64,000 nt of DNA from Brevibacterium daeguense (GTDB lineage Bacteria > Actinomycetota > Actinomycetes > Actinomycetales > Brevibacteriaceae), in contig NZ_JAJTWW010000001.1 of the NCBI RefSeq assembly GCF_021729135.1, positions 248,001 through 312,000 of the forward strand, given 5' to 3'. The translations under genes were made by a program, and so were the position numbers. The notes under the pieces were generated by a model. It was not told the DNA's origin. It worked only from the letters and a program-made list of their open reading frames with translations, and ran no database searches. Every line of letters starts with the position of its first letter. The first letter of the stretch is position 1. Below, one piece after another: positions 17,278 through 25,648 of this stretch.

Positions 17278-17286
17278 CGGGAACAG

Positions 17287-17332
17287 AATGAGGCCCGGAA
17301 TCCAGCGGACATGCTGGGTTCCGGGCCTCATT
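17287..17332 (+). terminator. Terminator after tRNA-Tyr
   Basis: A long stem pairs AATGAGGCCCGGAA (17287-17300) with TTCCGGGCCTCATT (17319-17332), extended inward by CCAGC/GCTGG. Confidence 0.85.
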
Positions 17333-17410
17333 CGCTGCCGGTGGCGCGCCGGCTGCGAAAGTCGAGCCGGACGGCGTGAATCCCGGGCGCGCGCTCGCGT
17401 GAATCGCCGT

Positions 17411-17416
17411 TAGTGT
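17411..17416 (+). promoter_or_regulatory. Leaderless-type -10 box of the glutaminase gene
   Basis: TAGTGT ends 7 nt before the ATG at 17424 and no Shine-Dalgarno sequence is present. Confidence 0.5.
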
Positions 17417-17423
17417 TGGTCCC

Positions 17424-19214
17424 ATGTACTCCCCGATCCAGAAGTACCTCGACGAGGTCCACGCCGGCCTGTTCCGCATCCACGGCGGATCGACCGAATC
17501 CCCCAACCGTGTTCTCGCGAGCAAGGACCCGAACCTTGTCGGGCTTGCGCTGACCACCTCCGACGGCTTCACCTACACCGTGGGGGACGCCGACGAGCGA
17601 TTCTCCATGCAGTCCATCTCCAAGGTCTTCAGCTACGCGATCGCGCTCCAGGACAACGGCTTCACGTTCATGGACTCGAAGATCGACGTCGAGCCGTCCG
17701 GCTCCTCCTACAACGATCTGTCATCCGAATCCGGCAGCGGCAGGCCCAAGAACGCGCTCATCAACATCGGTGCCATCGCTGCGACCGCCCACATCATCCC
17801 CGACTCCGGGGAGTCCGTCTTCGACAAGATCCTGCGGGTGTACTCGGCATGCGCCGGCCGGCAGCTCGACGTCGACGAGGACGTCTACGCCAGTGACAGC
17901 GCCGGCAGCGCCCACAACCGTGCGCTCACCTGGTTCCTGTCCTCGTGGGGAATCATCGAGGGCGATCCCATTCCCGCCCACGACGACTACACCCGGCAGT
18001 GTGCGGTCAGTGTCAGCGCCCGTGACCTGTCGGTGATGGCGGCGACGCTGGCCAACCTCGGCGTCAACCCGCAGACGGGGGAGAGGGTGTTCGAGACCAA
18101 GATCGTGCAGCGAGTGCTGTCGGTGATGCTCACCTGCGGGATGTACGACGACTCGGGGGACTGGGTCTCCAGCGTGGGGATGCCTGCCAAGAGCGGGGTC
18201 GGCGGCGGAATCATCTCCGTGCAGCCCGGCCAGCTGGGAATGGCCTCGTTCTCGCCGCCGCTGGACGAGCACGGCTCCAGTGTCCGCGGGCTGGCGGCCC
18301 ACCGGTGGATGTCCCGGGATCTCGAGCTGCACTTCGTGCGCACCTCGAACGCAGGCCGTTCCACCATCCGGTCCCGGGAGTCGATCGACCGGCTGCCCTC
18401 GAGCACCCGTCGGCCGGACGTCGCTGAAGAGGTGCTGGCGGAGTACGGCCACCTGGCACAGGTCATCGAGGTGATGGGCGACCTGCGCTTCTCGGGTGTG
18501 GAGGTCGTCTCCCGCGCGGTCAGCGATCTGCACGAGGACACCCTCTGCGTCGTGCTCGATCTCACCCGCGCCGACGAGGTCGCCGATGTGTCGGTGCGTG
18601 CCCTCTCGCGCCTGGCGCAGACCCTGGGCTCCCACACGGCCCTGGGCCTGGTCGACCCGGAGGAGCGGATGGCCGAGCTCATGGTGCCGGTCCAGATGGA
18701 GCTCGCGGTGTTCGCCTCCCGCAATGAGGCGCTGGTGTGGGCGGAGGACCGCATCCTGGAGGTCTACGGCAACGAGGACTGCTTCCCCGAGGATGAGACC
18801 GAGCATGCTGTGCTCATCGAGCGCGTCGACGAGACGTTCCGTGACGACATCGAGCAGTATCTCGTCGCCGAGAGCTACGAGGCCGGGGAGACCATCCGCA
18901 ATATCGGGGACCCCTTCGACGGCATCCGGTTCATCACCTCGGGCACGGTGCACACGCTCTCGCCTGCGGAGACCGGCCGCGAGGTGATCACGATCCTGAC
19001 GGCGGGCATGTCCTTCGGAGAGCTGTCCCTCAACGATCACTTCAATCAGCCGTTCACCGTCCGGGCCGAGACGGATGTCGAGATCAGGCTCCTGCCGCGG
19101 GATGCGATCGATCGGCTCACCGAGAACTCCCCGCGGGTGGCGGCGCATCTGTGGCGGGCGATCGCGGTGGAAGGCTACGCACGCCTCGGTCAGACCCTGC
19201 GAGGGCACAGTTGA
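17424..19214 (+). CDS. glsA: Glutaminase A fused to STAS and cyclic-nucleotide-binding-like domains
   Basis: Residues 1-310 are a serine-dependent beta-lactamase-fold glutaminase (glutamine to glutamate plus ammonia), with the catalytic SISK (Ser64, Lys67), Asn/Tyr-region motifs and MPAKSGVGGGIISVQPG. Residues about 340-440 resemble a STAS domain, and about 470-590 a cyclic-nucleotide-binding fold (GETIRNIGDPFDGIRFITSG, then MSFGELSLNDHFNQPFTV). The normal phosphate-binding cassette reads FGE-L-ALL-xxx-PRxAxV; here the arginine is not present, so cNMP binding may be lost or changed. Starts from ATG 17424 with a leaderless-type promoter and overlaps the next gene. Confidence 0.9.
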   Translation: MYSPIQKYLDEVHAGLFRIHGGSTESPNRVLASKDPNLVGLALTTSDGFTYTVGDADERFSMQSISKVFSYAIALQDNGFTFMDSKIDVEPSGSSYNDLSSESGSGRPKNALINIGAIAATAHIIPDSGESVFDKILRVYSACAGRQLDVDEDVYASDSAGSAHNRALTWFLSSWGIIEGDPIPAHDDYTRQCAVSVSARDLSVMAATLANLGVNPQTGERVFETKIVQRVLSVMLTCGMYDDSGDWVSSVGMPAKSGVGGGIISVQPGQLGMASFSPPLDEHGSSVRGLAAHRWMSRDLELHFVRTSNAGRSTIRSRESIDRLPSSTRRPDVAEEVLAEYGHLAQVIEVMGDLRFSGVEVVSRAVSDLHEDTLCVVLDLTRADEVADVSVRALSRLAQTLGSHTALGLVDPEERMAELMVPVQMELAVFASRNEALVWAEDRILEVYGNEDCFPEDETEHAVLIERVDETFRDDIEQYLVAESYEAGETIRNIGDPFDGIRFITSGTVHTLSPAETGREVITILTAGMSFGELSLNDHFNQPFTVRAETDVEIRLLPRDAIDRLTENSPRVAAHLWRAIAVEGYARLGQTLRGHS

Positions 19215-20008
19215 GGTTCGATGAATACCTGCGGATGCACGAGCATCCGGGGGTGCCCGGCTCCGATGTCAAACCCTGGGTGATCGCGCACCGGGGCTAC
19301 TCCGGCGCAGCTCCGGAGAACTCCCTGGCGGCGATCGATGCTGCCCGAGCCGTGGGCTCGGACTTCATCGAGGTCGATCTGCGGCTGAGCGGGGACGGCA
19401 CGCCCTACATCCTGCACGACTCCAGTCTGAACCGGACGACGAACACCTCAGGCAACATCGGGCAGATGAGCCAGGAGCGCATCTCGCTCGCGGATGCCGG
19501 CTCCTGGCTGGGTCCCGGCTTCGCCGGACAGCGCATTCCACGGCTGCGCACTGTGCTGGCCGATCTCGCCGAACACGGCGGCAACCTGCTGCTGGAACTC
19601 AAGGATGATTGGTCGCCGGGTGCGGTGGCGCAGGTGGCCGAGGACATCATCGACACCGGAATGGCGGACCGCGTCATCATCCAGAGCTTCTCCACCGAGA
19701 CCCTCGAAACCGCCCGCGACCTCATCCCGATGGTCCCGCGGGGACTGCTGCGGCTGGTTCCGAAGGACGACGACATGGCCGTCGCCGACGAGCTCGAGGT
19801 GATCGCCTACAACCCCTCGCAGCGCGGCTTCTTCATGCGCAGGCAGCTGGTCGAGGAGTTCATGGAGCTGGGTTTCGGCGTCTTCGTCTGGACAGTCGAC
19901 GAACCTGCCAACTGGGAGCGGCTGCTGGGCTCGGGGGTGTCCGGGATCATCACCAATCAGCCCGGCCGCCTGCAGGGATTCCTGGCCGCGAAGTTCGACC
20001 CCGTCTGA
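19211..20008 (+). CDS. Glycerophosphodiester phosphodiesterase
   Basis: The GDPD TIM-barrel motifs are clear: VIAHRGYSGAAPENSLAA (catalytic His), FIEVDLRLSGDGTPYILHD (metal ligands and second His), LLLELKDD, and FVWTVDEPANW near the C-terminus. It would hydrolyse glycerophosphodiesters to glycerol 3-phosphate and an alcohol. No signal peptide is visible. I place the start at TTG 19211, which overlaps the glsA stop and has GAGGG 5 nt upstream (265 residues); ATG 19235 is the alternative. Co-transcription with glsA is likely. Confidence 0.87.
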   Translation: MRFDEYLRMHEHPGVPGSDVKPWVIAHRGYSGAAPENSLAAIDAARAVGSDFIEVDLRLSGDGTPYILHDSSLNRTTNTSGNIGQMSQERISLADAGSWLGPGFAGQRIPRLRTVLADLAEHGGNLLLELKDDWSPGAVAQVAEDIIDTGMADRVIIQSFSTETLETARDLIPMVPRGLLRLVPKDDDMAVADELEVIAYNPSQRGFFMRRQLVEEFMELGFGVFVWTVDEPANWERLLGSGVSGIITNQPGRLQGFLAAKFDPV

Positions 20009-20096
20009 GTCCCTCGCGCGCCTCGGGCCGGGTCGAGGTGTCCGGGCCGTGACAGATCCGACACACGGCCTGCGCGGATGCGTGACGTCACTCGCT

Positions 20097-20102
20097 TAGG
20101 CT
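20097..20102 (+). promoter_or_regulatory. Leaderless-type -10 box of the membrane paralogue pair
   Basis: TAGGCT ends 6 nt before the ATG at 20109. The preceding 8-bp palindrome TGACGTCA (20083-20090) covers the -20 area. Confidence 0.5.
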
Positions 20103-20108
20103 GAGCCC

Positions 20109-22232
20109 ATGCCCCCCAGCCGAATCGCCCTGACAGTGCTGTGCCCGGTGGTGCTGCTGCTGAGCAGCATGCTCCTCGGAGCTGCACCCGCTGCGGCTGT
20201 GACGGAGCCGCTCCGGTCCGCCGAGGCGCGGGCTGCTGCCGACGCCTACGTGGAGGAGCAGATCGCTGCGGTCGGAGCGGCGTGGGACGCCGGCGAGGTG
20301 TTCGCCGATCCGGGCGCCGCGGCGTTCTGGGACGACAGGCAGCAGGCGATCGTGGCCGAGCAGGTCCAGCGGGCGGAGCGGACCGGTGCCGCGGTGAACA
20401 TCGCGCTGGTCGCCGCCCGGCCCGACTACGACCGGGACGGTGAGCACCTCGGAACTCAGCGCGATCCGCTCCTGCAGCGGATCCTGATGGGGGACGCCCA
20501 GGCCCGATCGGTGGATTCGGCGGTCTACGTCGTGTGGGACGAGCGTTCCGTCTACTCGCTGGTGGTGGAGGACGGTGTGCTGGTGCGCGACCTGGGGGAG
20601 CACTTCCACCAGGACCTGAATGCGGAAGTCCCCGGTCCCGCGATTCACTACGCGCTGCGCACTCTCGATCCCGCAGAGAGCACGGAGCTGACCGACGTCG
20701 AGCGCGAGCCGCGGTTCCAACTGGCGTCACCGCGAACCCCGATGGAGGTCGTCCGGCAGGGCCATCAGGCATTCGACTTCTTCTCGCTGCTCCTCGGTCT
20801 GGGAGTGATCGCGGTCCTGACCTTCCTTCACACCGGCGCACGGCCGCTGCTGAACCGCATTCGGGGGCAGGAGCGGGAAGCGCCGCGGAGCCACCGGGTC
20901 GGTGGAAATGGCAGCCGCCGCGCACGGAGCGCGAACGAGCCATCCCGTGACCGGCAGCTCGACAGGCTGCATGAGAAAGCGGTCCTGGGGCACCGATGGC
21001 TCCAGCGGACGACGAAGCTCAGCGCCGACACCAAGGACGCGGTGAGCCGCCTGCCCGAACCCGAGGCGACGAGCAACCCGGTCGTGCTGGCCGCGTGGAG
21101 TGCCCTGGCCGATGAGGCTCGGGGAGCTGCGAGCCGACGATGCTTCTTCCGGCCCGACCTCTGTGCCGAGGCGACTCGCACCTGGGACGCGCTCGGCACC
21201 GACCTCGAGGTTCCGGTCTCCGAGGGTGTCCGCGCGGCACTCGACGACGGTCGCGACCCGAGTTATCTGTCGGCGAAGGGGATCGATCGCGGCAGGCCCT
21301 ACTGGAGGGAGAAGAAGTCCCCGTTCGCCGCCAGCGGCTTCGGCGCATTCGGCCCGCTGAGCGCCGCCATCGCTGCGATGCCGGAATCGTGGAGTCCGCC
21401 ACCGGGTCCGGGGGCTCCCCGGGGGAACCGCGGTGCGGCGAGCAGCAGACGGGACAGCACACCCCGTGCAGGACGGTCCCGCCCCCTCTGGGCAGACGTG
21501 CTGGTCGTGGGAGTCCTGATTCCGGTCGTCGCCATCGCACTCGCGACGGCGGTCTCCTGGCACAATCACACCGCACAGGTCGCCATCGCCTCGCCCGCGA
21601 ACCTCGGGCCCGGCGCGGTGGTCGGGTCCGTGGACACCACGAGGACCGACAGCATCGTCTCCGCTCTGCGCGAGGACCAGGTCTACATCGACCCGGGGAT
21701 GCGGATGCACTTCAGCCCCGCGGACGAGGAGCGCCTGGAACAGGCCGCGGCGGACGCGGGCCCCGAGGTCGCCGTCGTCGCGCTCGACTTCGTCGGCACC
21801 GACGAGTTCCGTGGCGATAAGGGGCTCTTCCTTCGTGAGGTCTACGCACACCTGCCGGGTGATGCCGTGGTGCTGCTGGTCGGAGCGGTAGGGGTGGACC
21901 TGGAGACGCACGAGGTGATTCCCGATTTCGAGGCGATGTCCGCCGTCCGCGACCGCATCTGGGACCTGCCGGTCCATGCCGAGGCGGCTGAATACCTTCA
22001 GGCCTGGCCGCAGTTCGAATGGGTCGCGAACACGGGATCGCTCAACGACTTCGAGACGACCGCCCAGCGACTCGCCGACCGCTACGAGCCCCGATCCATG
22101 CCCGGGTCGCCGGAATACTTCACCGAAGTCCGCAACGGCCAGATCGCAGTGGGAGTCGTCATTCTGCTCGCCGCGCTCGTCGTGCTCACCCTGCTGCGCA
22201 TCCGTCGCAGCATCACGAAGGAGAACCGCTGA
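20109..22232 (+). CDS. Secreted/membrane protein of unknown function with two copies of a DP-type module
   Basis: I do not recognise a named function. The 707-residue protein has a signal peptide or first membrane helix (residues 6-30), an extracytoplasmic module (about 55-160; EVFADPG...NIALVA...AVYVVW), a membrane helix (222-240), a helical stretch and a zinc-finger-like region (343-415; RRCFFRPDLC, PYWREKKSPFAASGFGAFG), a second helix (461-481), a second module (515-640; DQVYIDPG...EVAVVAL...DAVVLLVG) and a last helix (679-696). The modules loosely recall TPM/DUF-type phosphatase-like domains of actinobacterial membrane proteins. The first gene of a two-gene unit, overlapping its paralogue by one base. 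Confidence 0.72.
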   Translation: MPPSRIALTVLCPVVLLLSSMLLGAAPAAAVTEPLRSAEARAAADAYVEEQIAAVGAAWDAGEVFADPGAAAFWDDRQQAIVAEQVQRAERTGAAVNIALVAARPDYDRDGEHLGTQRDPLLQRILMGDAQARSVDSAVYVVWDERSVYSLVVEDGVLVRDLGEHFHQDLNAEVPGPAIHYALRTLDPAESTELTDVEREPRFQLASPRTPMEVVRQGHQAFDFFSLLLGLGVIAVLTFLHTGARPLLNRIRGQEREAPRSHRVGGNGSRRARSANEPSRDRQLDRLHEKAVLGHRWLQRTTKLSADTKDAVSRLPEPEATSNPVVLAAWSALADEARGAASRRCFFRPDLCAEATRTWDALGTDLEVPVSEGVRAALDDGRDPSYLSAKGIDRGRPYWREKKSPFAASGFGAFGPLSAAIAAMPESWSPPPGPGAPRGNRGAASSRRDSTPRAGRSRPLWADVLVVGVLIPVVAIALATAVSWHNHTAQVAIASPANLGPGAVVGSVDTTRTDSIVSALREDQVYIDPGMRMHFSPADEERLEQAAADAGPEVAVVALDFVGTDEFRGDKGLFLREVYAHLPGDAVVLLVGAVGVDLETHEVIPDFEAMSAVRDRIWDLPVHAEAAEYLQAWPQFEWVANTGSLNDFETTAQRLADRYEPRSMPGSPEYFTEVRNGQIAVGVVILLAALVVLTLLRIRRSITKENR

Positions 22233-23653
22233 TGACCACCATCGGGCTCACGCGACGCGTCGCGGCGGCGGCTGCCGCCGGTCTCACCGCAGCCGTCCTC
22301 AGCGTCGCGCCCGCCGGGGCGACGTCGCCGGGGCAGGCCGCCGAGGCGCCCGCGGCGGTCGGCCACGCACCTGCCGACCCGCAGGCTGCGCCGGAAGCCG
22401 AGGAGTCGTCGGCGGAAGCCGCTCCGGCCGGTGAGGGAGCCGCCTCGGATGCAGGGAGCGCAGTCCCCGATGCAGACCGCGGAACCCCCGATGCGGAGAG
22501 CGCAGCGCCGGAGATCGAGGGCAGCGCAGACCTGCAGGACGCGCTCGCCGTGGCCGAGCACTGGCAGCGCGACGCGCTCTACATCGACCCGCGGATTCAG
22601 AATCCGTATCCCGCATCGACCTACGAGGCGATCCGCGACAAGCTCACGCAGACCAAGCACCCGACCTACGTGGCCTTCCTGGAGACGGACGACTACAAGG
22701 AAGCCACCGATTTCGCGACCCTCCTGGCCAATGCCCACGGCGACCACGGAGTGTTCCTGGTCGTGCCGTCCGACGGCGACCTCGTCCACAGCTCTGATCT
22801 TCCCGATCCGCAGGAGGAGAATGCCGTCGCGGACCAGATGTATCGCTGGAACGTCGATCCGAACAGGCGGATGTCCGATCTCGAATGGCTCAATGACGTC
22901 CTCGACCGGCTCGTCGACCCGCAGCCGATCGAGTACCGGTCCTCGCCGTGGGATCGCGTGGCCGGGAGCTGGTACCTGCACCCGGTGCGCAACTCGGTGA
23001 TCGCGGGGGTGCTCCTGCTCGCCGTGTTCGCCGGAGTCTGGCTGCTGGCCTCGCGCCGCCCGGTGAAGAAGCGCAAGTACCGGATCCCTGCGGACGTGAT
23101 GGCTGCTGCGCGCAGCGCGAGCCGCAGGAACATGCGGGACGGGCTGGGCGGCGATGCACTCCGGATCGCCGAGCGACTCGAATCGCTGCAGACGCAGGGG
23201 CTGTCGCCCGAGCAGTCCGACACCGTCCAGCAGGGCCTCGACGCCTACGGCCTGGCCCGGCGGATCGCCGACGACGAGTCCGCCAGAGAGGACGACCTGG
23301 TCGGGGCGCTGGTGCTGTTCGATCTTGCGGAACGGTCCCTGGAATCGGTCGAGCGCCAGCGATCGTCACGGCTGTCGCGCAGCTTCACGCCCCGTGGGCT
23401 GTGCACGGTGAATCCGCGGCACGGTGAGGCGCGGAAGTCGATCACCGTCGACGCCGGCGGCGCTCATGAGAGCATGCCGCTGCCGGTCTGCGGGAAGTGC
23501 GCTGCGGACCAGAAGGCGCAGAATCCGCTCCAGTGGCTGCGGGTGGACGGGAAGCCGTATCCGGAGCATCGGACGGTCTGGGCGGACACGCTCTACGGCG
23601 CGACCGAGGCCGATCTGGTGAGAGAGGTGACCCGGGCGCGGGCGGTCGCGTGA
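22232..23653 (+). CDS. Secreted/membrane paralogue of the preceding protein, with intact Cys motif
   Basis: The 473-residue protein has a signal peptide (1-30), an Ala/Glu/Pro-rich linker (31-95), one copy of the module found twice in the preceding protein (about 108-225; DALYIDPR...TYVAFLE...GVFLVV), one membrane helix (255-273), a helical segment (290-375), and a Cys/His region GLCTVNPRHGEA...LPVCGKCAADQ (Cys391, His397, Cys420, Cys423) that could bind zinc. The end, HRTVWADTLYGA, matches the region after the degenerate finger in the upstream protein. Function unknown. ATG overlaps the upstream TGA (TGATG), so the two are translationally coupled. Confidence 0.75.
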   Translation: MTTIGLTRRVAAAAAAGLTAAVLSVAPAGATSPGQAAEAPAAVGHAPADPQAAPEAEESSAEAAPAGEGAASDAGSAVPDADRGTPDAESAAPEIEGSADLQDALAVAEHWQRDALYIDPRIQNPYPASTYEAIRDKLTQTKHPTYVAFLETDDYKEATDFATLLANAHGDHGVFLVVPSDGDLVHSSDLPDPQEENAVADQMYRWNVDPNRRMSDLEWLNDVLDRLVDPQPIEYRSSPWDRVAGSWYLHPVRNSVIAGVLLLAVFAGVWLLASRRPVKKRKYRIPADVMAAARSASRRNMRDGLGGDALRIAERLESLQTQGLSPEQSDTVQQGLDAYGLARRIADDESAREDDLVGALVLFDLAERSLESVERQRSSRLSRSFTPRGLCTVNPRHGEARKSITVDAGGAHESMPLPVCGKCAADQKAQNPLQWLRVDGKPYPEHRTVWADTLYGATEADLVREVTRARAVA

Positions 23654-23692
23654 TGGCCGCGCGCACCTCGGTTCCCGCTGCGGAACCCGGTT

Positions 23693-23721
23693 TTGCATCT
23701 ACCCGGCGGCGTGTGTAGAGT
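23693..23721 (+). promoter_or_regulatory. Promoter of tRNA-Thr/tRNA-Met
   Basis: TTGCAT (23693-23698) and TAGAGT (23716-23721) are separated by 17 bp; the tRNA starts 11 nt later. Confidence 0.6.
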
Positions 23722-23732
23722 ATCTACTCGTT

Positions 23733-23805
23733 GCCCCAATAGCTCAGTCGGCAGAGCGTTTCCATGGTAAGGAAAAGGTCAAGGGTTCGATTCCCTTTTG
23801 GGGCT
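23733..23805 (+). tRNA. tRNA-Thr (anticodon GGT)
   Basis: Acceptor GCCCCAA/TTGGGGC, anticodon stem TTTCC/GGAAA with loop ATGGTAA, and T arm AAGGGTTCGATTCCCTT. The loop reads A-T-GGT-A-A, giving GGT. A 7-bp palindrome ACGAATC/GATTCGT (23811-23826) separates it from tRNA-Met and may be a processing hairpin. Confidence 0.93.
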
Positions 23806-23832
23806 CTCGTACGAATCACGATTCGTGCACAG

Positions 23833-23906
23833 GGCGGGGTAGCTCAGCTGGTTAGAGCGCACGACTCATAATCGTGAGGTCGCGGGATCGAGTCCCGCTC
23901 CCGCTA
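23833..23906 (+). tRNA. tRNA-Met (anticodon CAT)
   Basis: Acceptor GGCGGGG/TCCCGCT (two G-U pairs), D arm AGCTCAGCTGGTTAGAGC, anticodon stem CACGA/TCGTG with loop CTCATAA, and T arm GCGGGATCGAGTCCCGC. The first acceptor pair is G-U rather than unpaired, which fits the elongator type better than the initiator. Confidence 0.92.
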
Positions 23907-23920
23907 CGACACCATCGCAC

Positions 23921-23949
23921 AAGGCCGGCACCGGAAGGTGCCGGCCTTT
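23921..23949 (+). terminator. Terminator after tRNA-Met
   Basis: AAGGCCGGCACC (23921-23932) pairs with GGTGCCGGCCTT (23937-23948) around a GGAA loop, followed by T. Confidence 0.85.
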
Positions 23950-23990
23950 GCTGTGCTCGGTTCCGCTTGTGCTGTGCTCGGCTCCGCTTG
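23949..23990. repeat. 21-bp tandem duplication after the tRNA terminator
   Basis: Copies at 23949-23969 and 23970-23990 begin TGCTGTGCTCGG and differ at one base. Confidence 0.8.
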
Positions 23991-24097
23991 ACCCGCTCGT
24001 CGCGATGCGGCATGCTTCAGTTCGTAGCGAACGTTTGATCAGTCTTTTACCCCTCGATCGGACGACATTCGATCAGCAGAGCAGCAGGGGAGCGCAG

Positions 24098-25537
24098 ATG
24101 AAGGACATGGAATCCGCCGGGCACGGAGGTCAGGGGGATCTGCAGCGGCGGCTCACGCAGATCGTGGGCGTCCCGATCCGCGAGCTCGACGTCCGGCCGC
24201 TGGCAGGCGGAGCAAGTCGGCAGCTGCTGAAGCTGACCGCGCAGACTCCGGACGGTCCGCGACCCGCCGTGCTCCGCGCCGACCACGAGGGAGACACGCA
24301 GCCGAAGGCGAACTTCACCGAGGCCGCGGTGCTGGCGGCAGCGGGTGCCGCCGGAGTCCCCTGCCCGCGGCTGCTCCACGACGACACCCCCGGCGAGCTC
24401 ATCGGGACGCCCGGGATGCTCATCGAATTCGTCGAGGGTGAGACGATCGCGCGCAGGATCCTCCGTGACGAGCGCTTCGCCGCGGCGCGGCGGGCACTTC
24501 CGGCGGATCTCGCGCGAGCGGCAGCGGCGATCCACGCGATCGATCCGAACAGCCTCTCCGAAGCCGGACTGCGTGAGCTGGTCGACCCGGTGGCGTCCCT
24601 GGCCGAGGAGTACCGTGAGATCGGGATTCAGCGACCGGTCTTCGACCTCGCGCTCGCCCGGTTGGAGGACACACGCCCGGAGAACACGACCGGAACGGCA
24701 GTCGTCCACGGCGACTTCCGCCTCGGGAACCTCATGGTCGACGAGTCCGGGCTGGCGGCGGTCCTCGACTGGGAACTCGCCCACCTCGGTGACCCCGATG
24801 AAGATCTCGGATACCTGACGATGCGAGCGTGGCGGTTCGGCGGTCCGGGCGAGGTCGCCGGACTCGGGGACCTCGACGCCTTCCTCGACGACTACGCTCG
24901 GGCGAGCGGACGGCGTCCGGACACGACGGCTGTGCGCTGGTGGCAGGCGCGCGCGACGCTGTGGTGGGGGATCGGCACCCTGCGTCAGATGCAGCGTGCT
25001 CACGAGAACCACCCCAATGAGCTCGAGCTGCTGGCGATCGGCCGCCGTGCGGCTGAGCAGGAGCACGACCTGCTGCAGCTGCTGTTCCCGGACTCGCTGC
25101 CGGACCCCGCGGAAGCGGGAGCCGCAGGGGCCCCCCGCTCCGCTGCCGGGGCACCCCGCTCGGACCGCGCGGCGGCCGCGAATGTGGATCCGCTGGATCC
25201 GGACGACCTGTTCTCGGCGCCGTGCGCAGCCGAGCTGCTCGGCGCGCTGTCCCGGTGGATCGACCGGGACGTCGTCAGCTCGGATGATGCGCCGAGCAGC
25301 TTCCGGGGTCGAGTGGCGCGCAATGTCGTCGACCTCGTCGGCCGGCAGCGCGAACTCGAACCGGTGGCGACTGCGAGCTCGGCGTCCGCGCTCGCCACCC
25401 TGGGCTTCGCCTCGGAACCGGAGCTGGCCGCCGCGATCCGCTCCGGTGCCGCCCGGGATGTCGATCTCCTCGTTCCCGCGCTCGACCTCATCACCCGCTT
25501 CCGGCTGTCGGCATCCAATCCCCGGTACCTCGGCTGA
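24098..25537 (+). CDS. Phosphotransferase (APH/ACAD10-like kinase) fused to DUF6285 domain
   Basis: Residues 1-330 or so form an aminoglycoside-phosphotransferase-fold kinase related to the small-molecule kinases found beside acyl-CoA dehydrogenases: the catalytic loop VVHGDFRLGNLMVD and metal-binding LDWELAHLGDPDEDLG are intact. After an Ala/Pro linker the last 115 residues (VDPLDPDDLFSAPCAAELL, then RVARNVVDLVGRQREL) resemble DUF6285, usually a separate neighbour of this kinase. The ATG at 24098 follows AGGGGAG. Substrate unknown; the nearby acyl-CoA ligase and dehydratases suggest lipid or acyl metabolism. Confidence 0.8.
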   Translation: MKDMESAGHGGQGDLQRRLTQIVGVPIRELDVRPLAGGASRQLLKLTAQTPDGPRPAVLRADHEGDTQPKANFTEAAVLAAAGAAGVPCPRLLHDDTPGELIGTPGMLIEFVEGETIARRILRDERFAAARRALPADLARAAAAIHAIDPNSLSEAGLRELVDPVASLAEEYREIGIQRPVFDLALARLEDTRPENTTGTAVVHGDFRLGNLMVDESGLAAVLDWELAHLGDPDEDLGYLTMRAWRFGGPGEVAGLGDLDAFLDDYARASGRRPDTTAVRWWQARATLWWGIGTLRQMQRAHENHPNELELLAIGRRAAEQEHDLLQLLFPDSLPDPAEAGAAGAPRSAAGAPRSDRAAAANVDPLDPDDLFSAPCAAELLGALSRWIDRDVVSSDDAPSSFRGRVARNVVDLVGRQRELEPVATASSASALATLGFASEPELAAAIRSGAARDVDLLVPALDLITRFRLSASNPRYLG

Positions 25538-25567
25538 CTCGCGGCTCCCGCATTCTCTGAGCAGGCG

Positions 25568-25604
25568 AAGATCCCGGCTGGAATCGGATTCCGACCGGGA
25601 TCTT
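25568..25604. terminator. Bidirectional terminator between the kinase and acyl-CoA ligase genes
   Basis: AAGATCCCGG (25568-25577) pairs with CCGGGATCTT (25595-25604); an inner GGAAT/ATTCC pairing extends it. It lies between convergent genes. Confidence 0.8.
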
Positions 25605-25648
25605 TCGGCTCCGCGGACGGACGGGGTTTCGAGCCGCGGCCGGCGGGT

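Noticed and set aside
20083..20090. TGACGTCA palindrome as an operator
   Set aside because: Eight bases only, no second site, and no known matching bacterial regulator; kept only as a note in the promoter entry.
23811..23826. Palindrome between tRNA-Thr and tRNA-Met as a regulatory site
   Set aside because: More simply explained as a processing hairpin in the dicistronic tRNA precursor.
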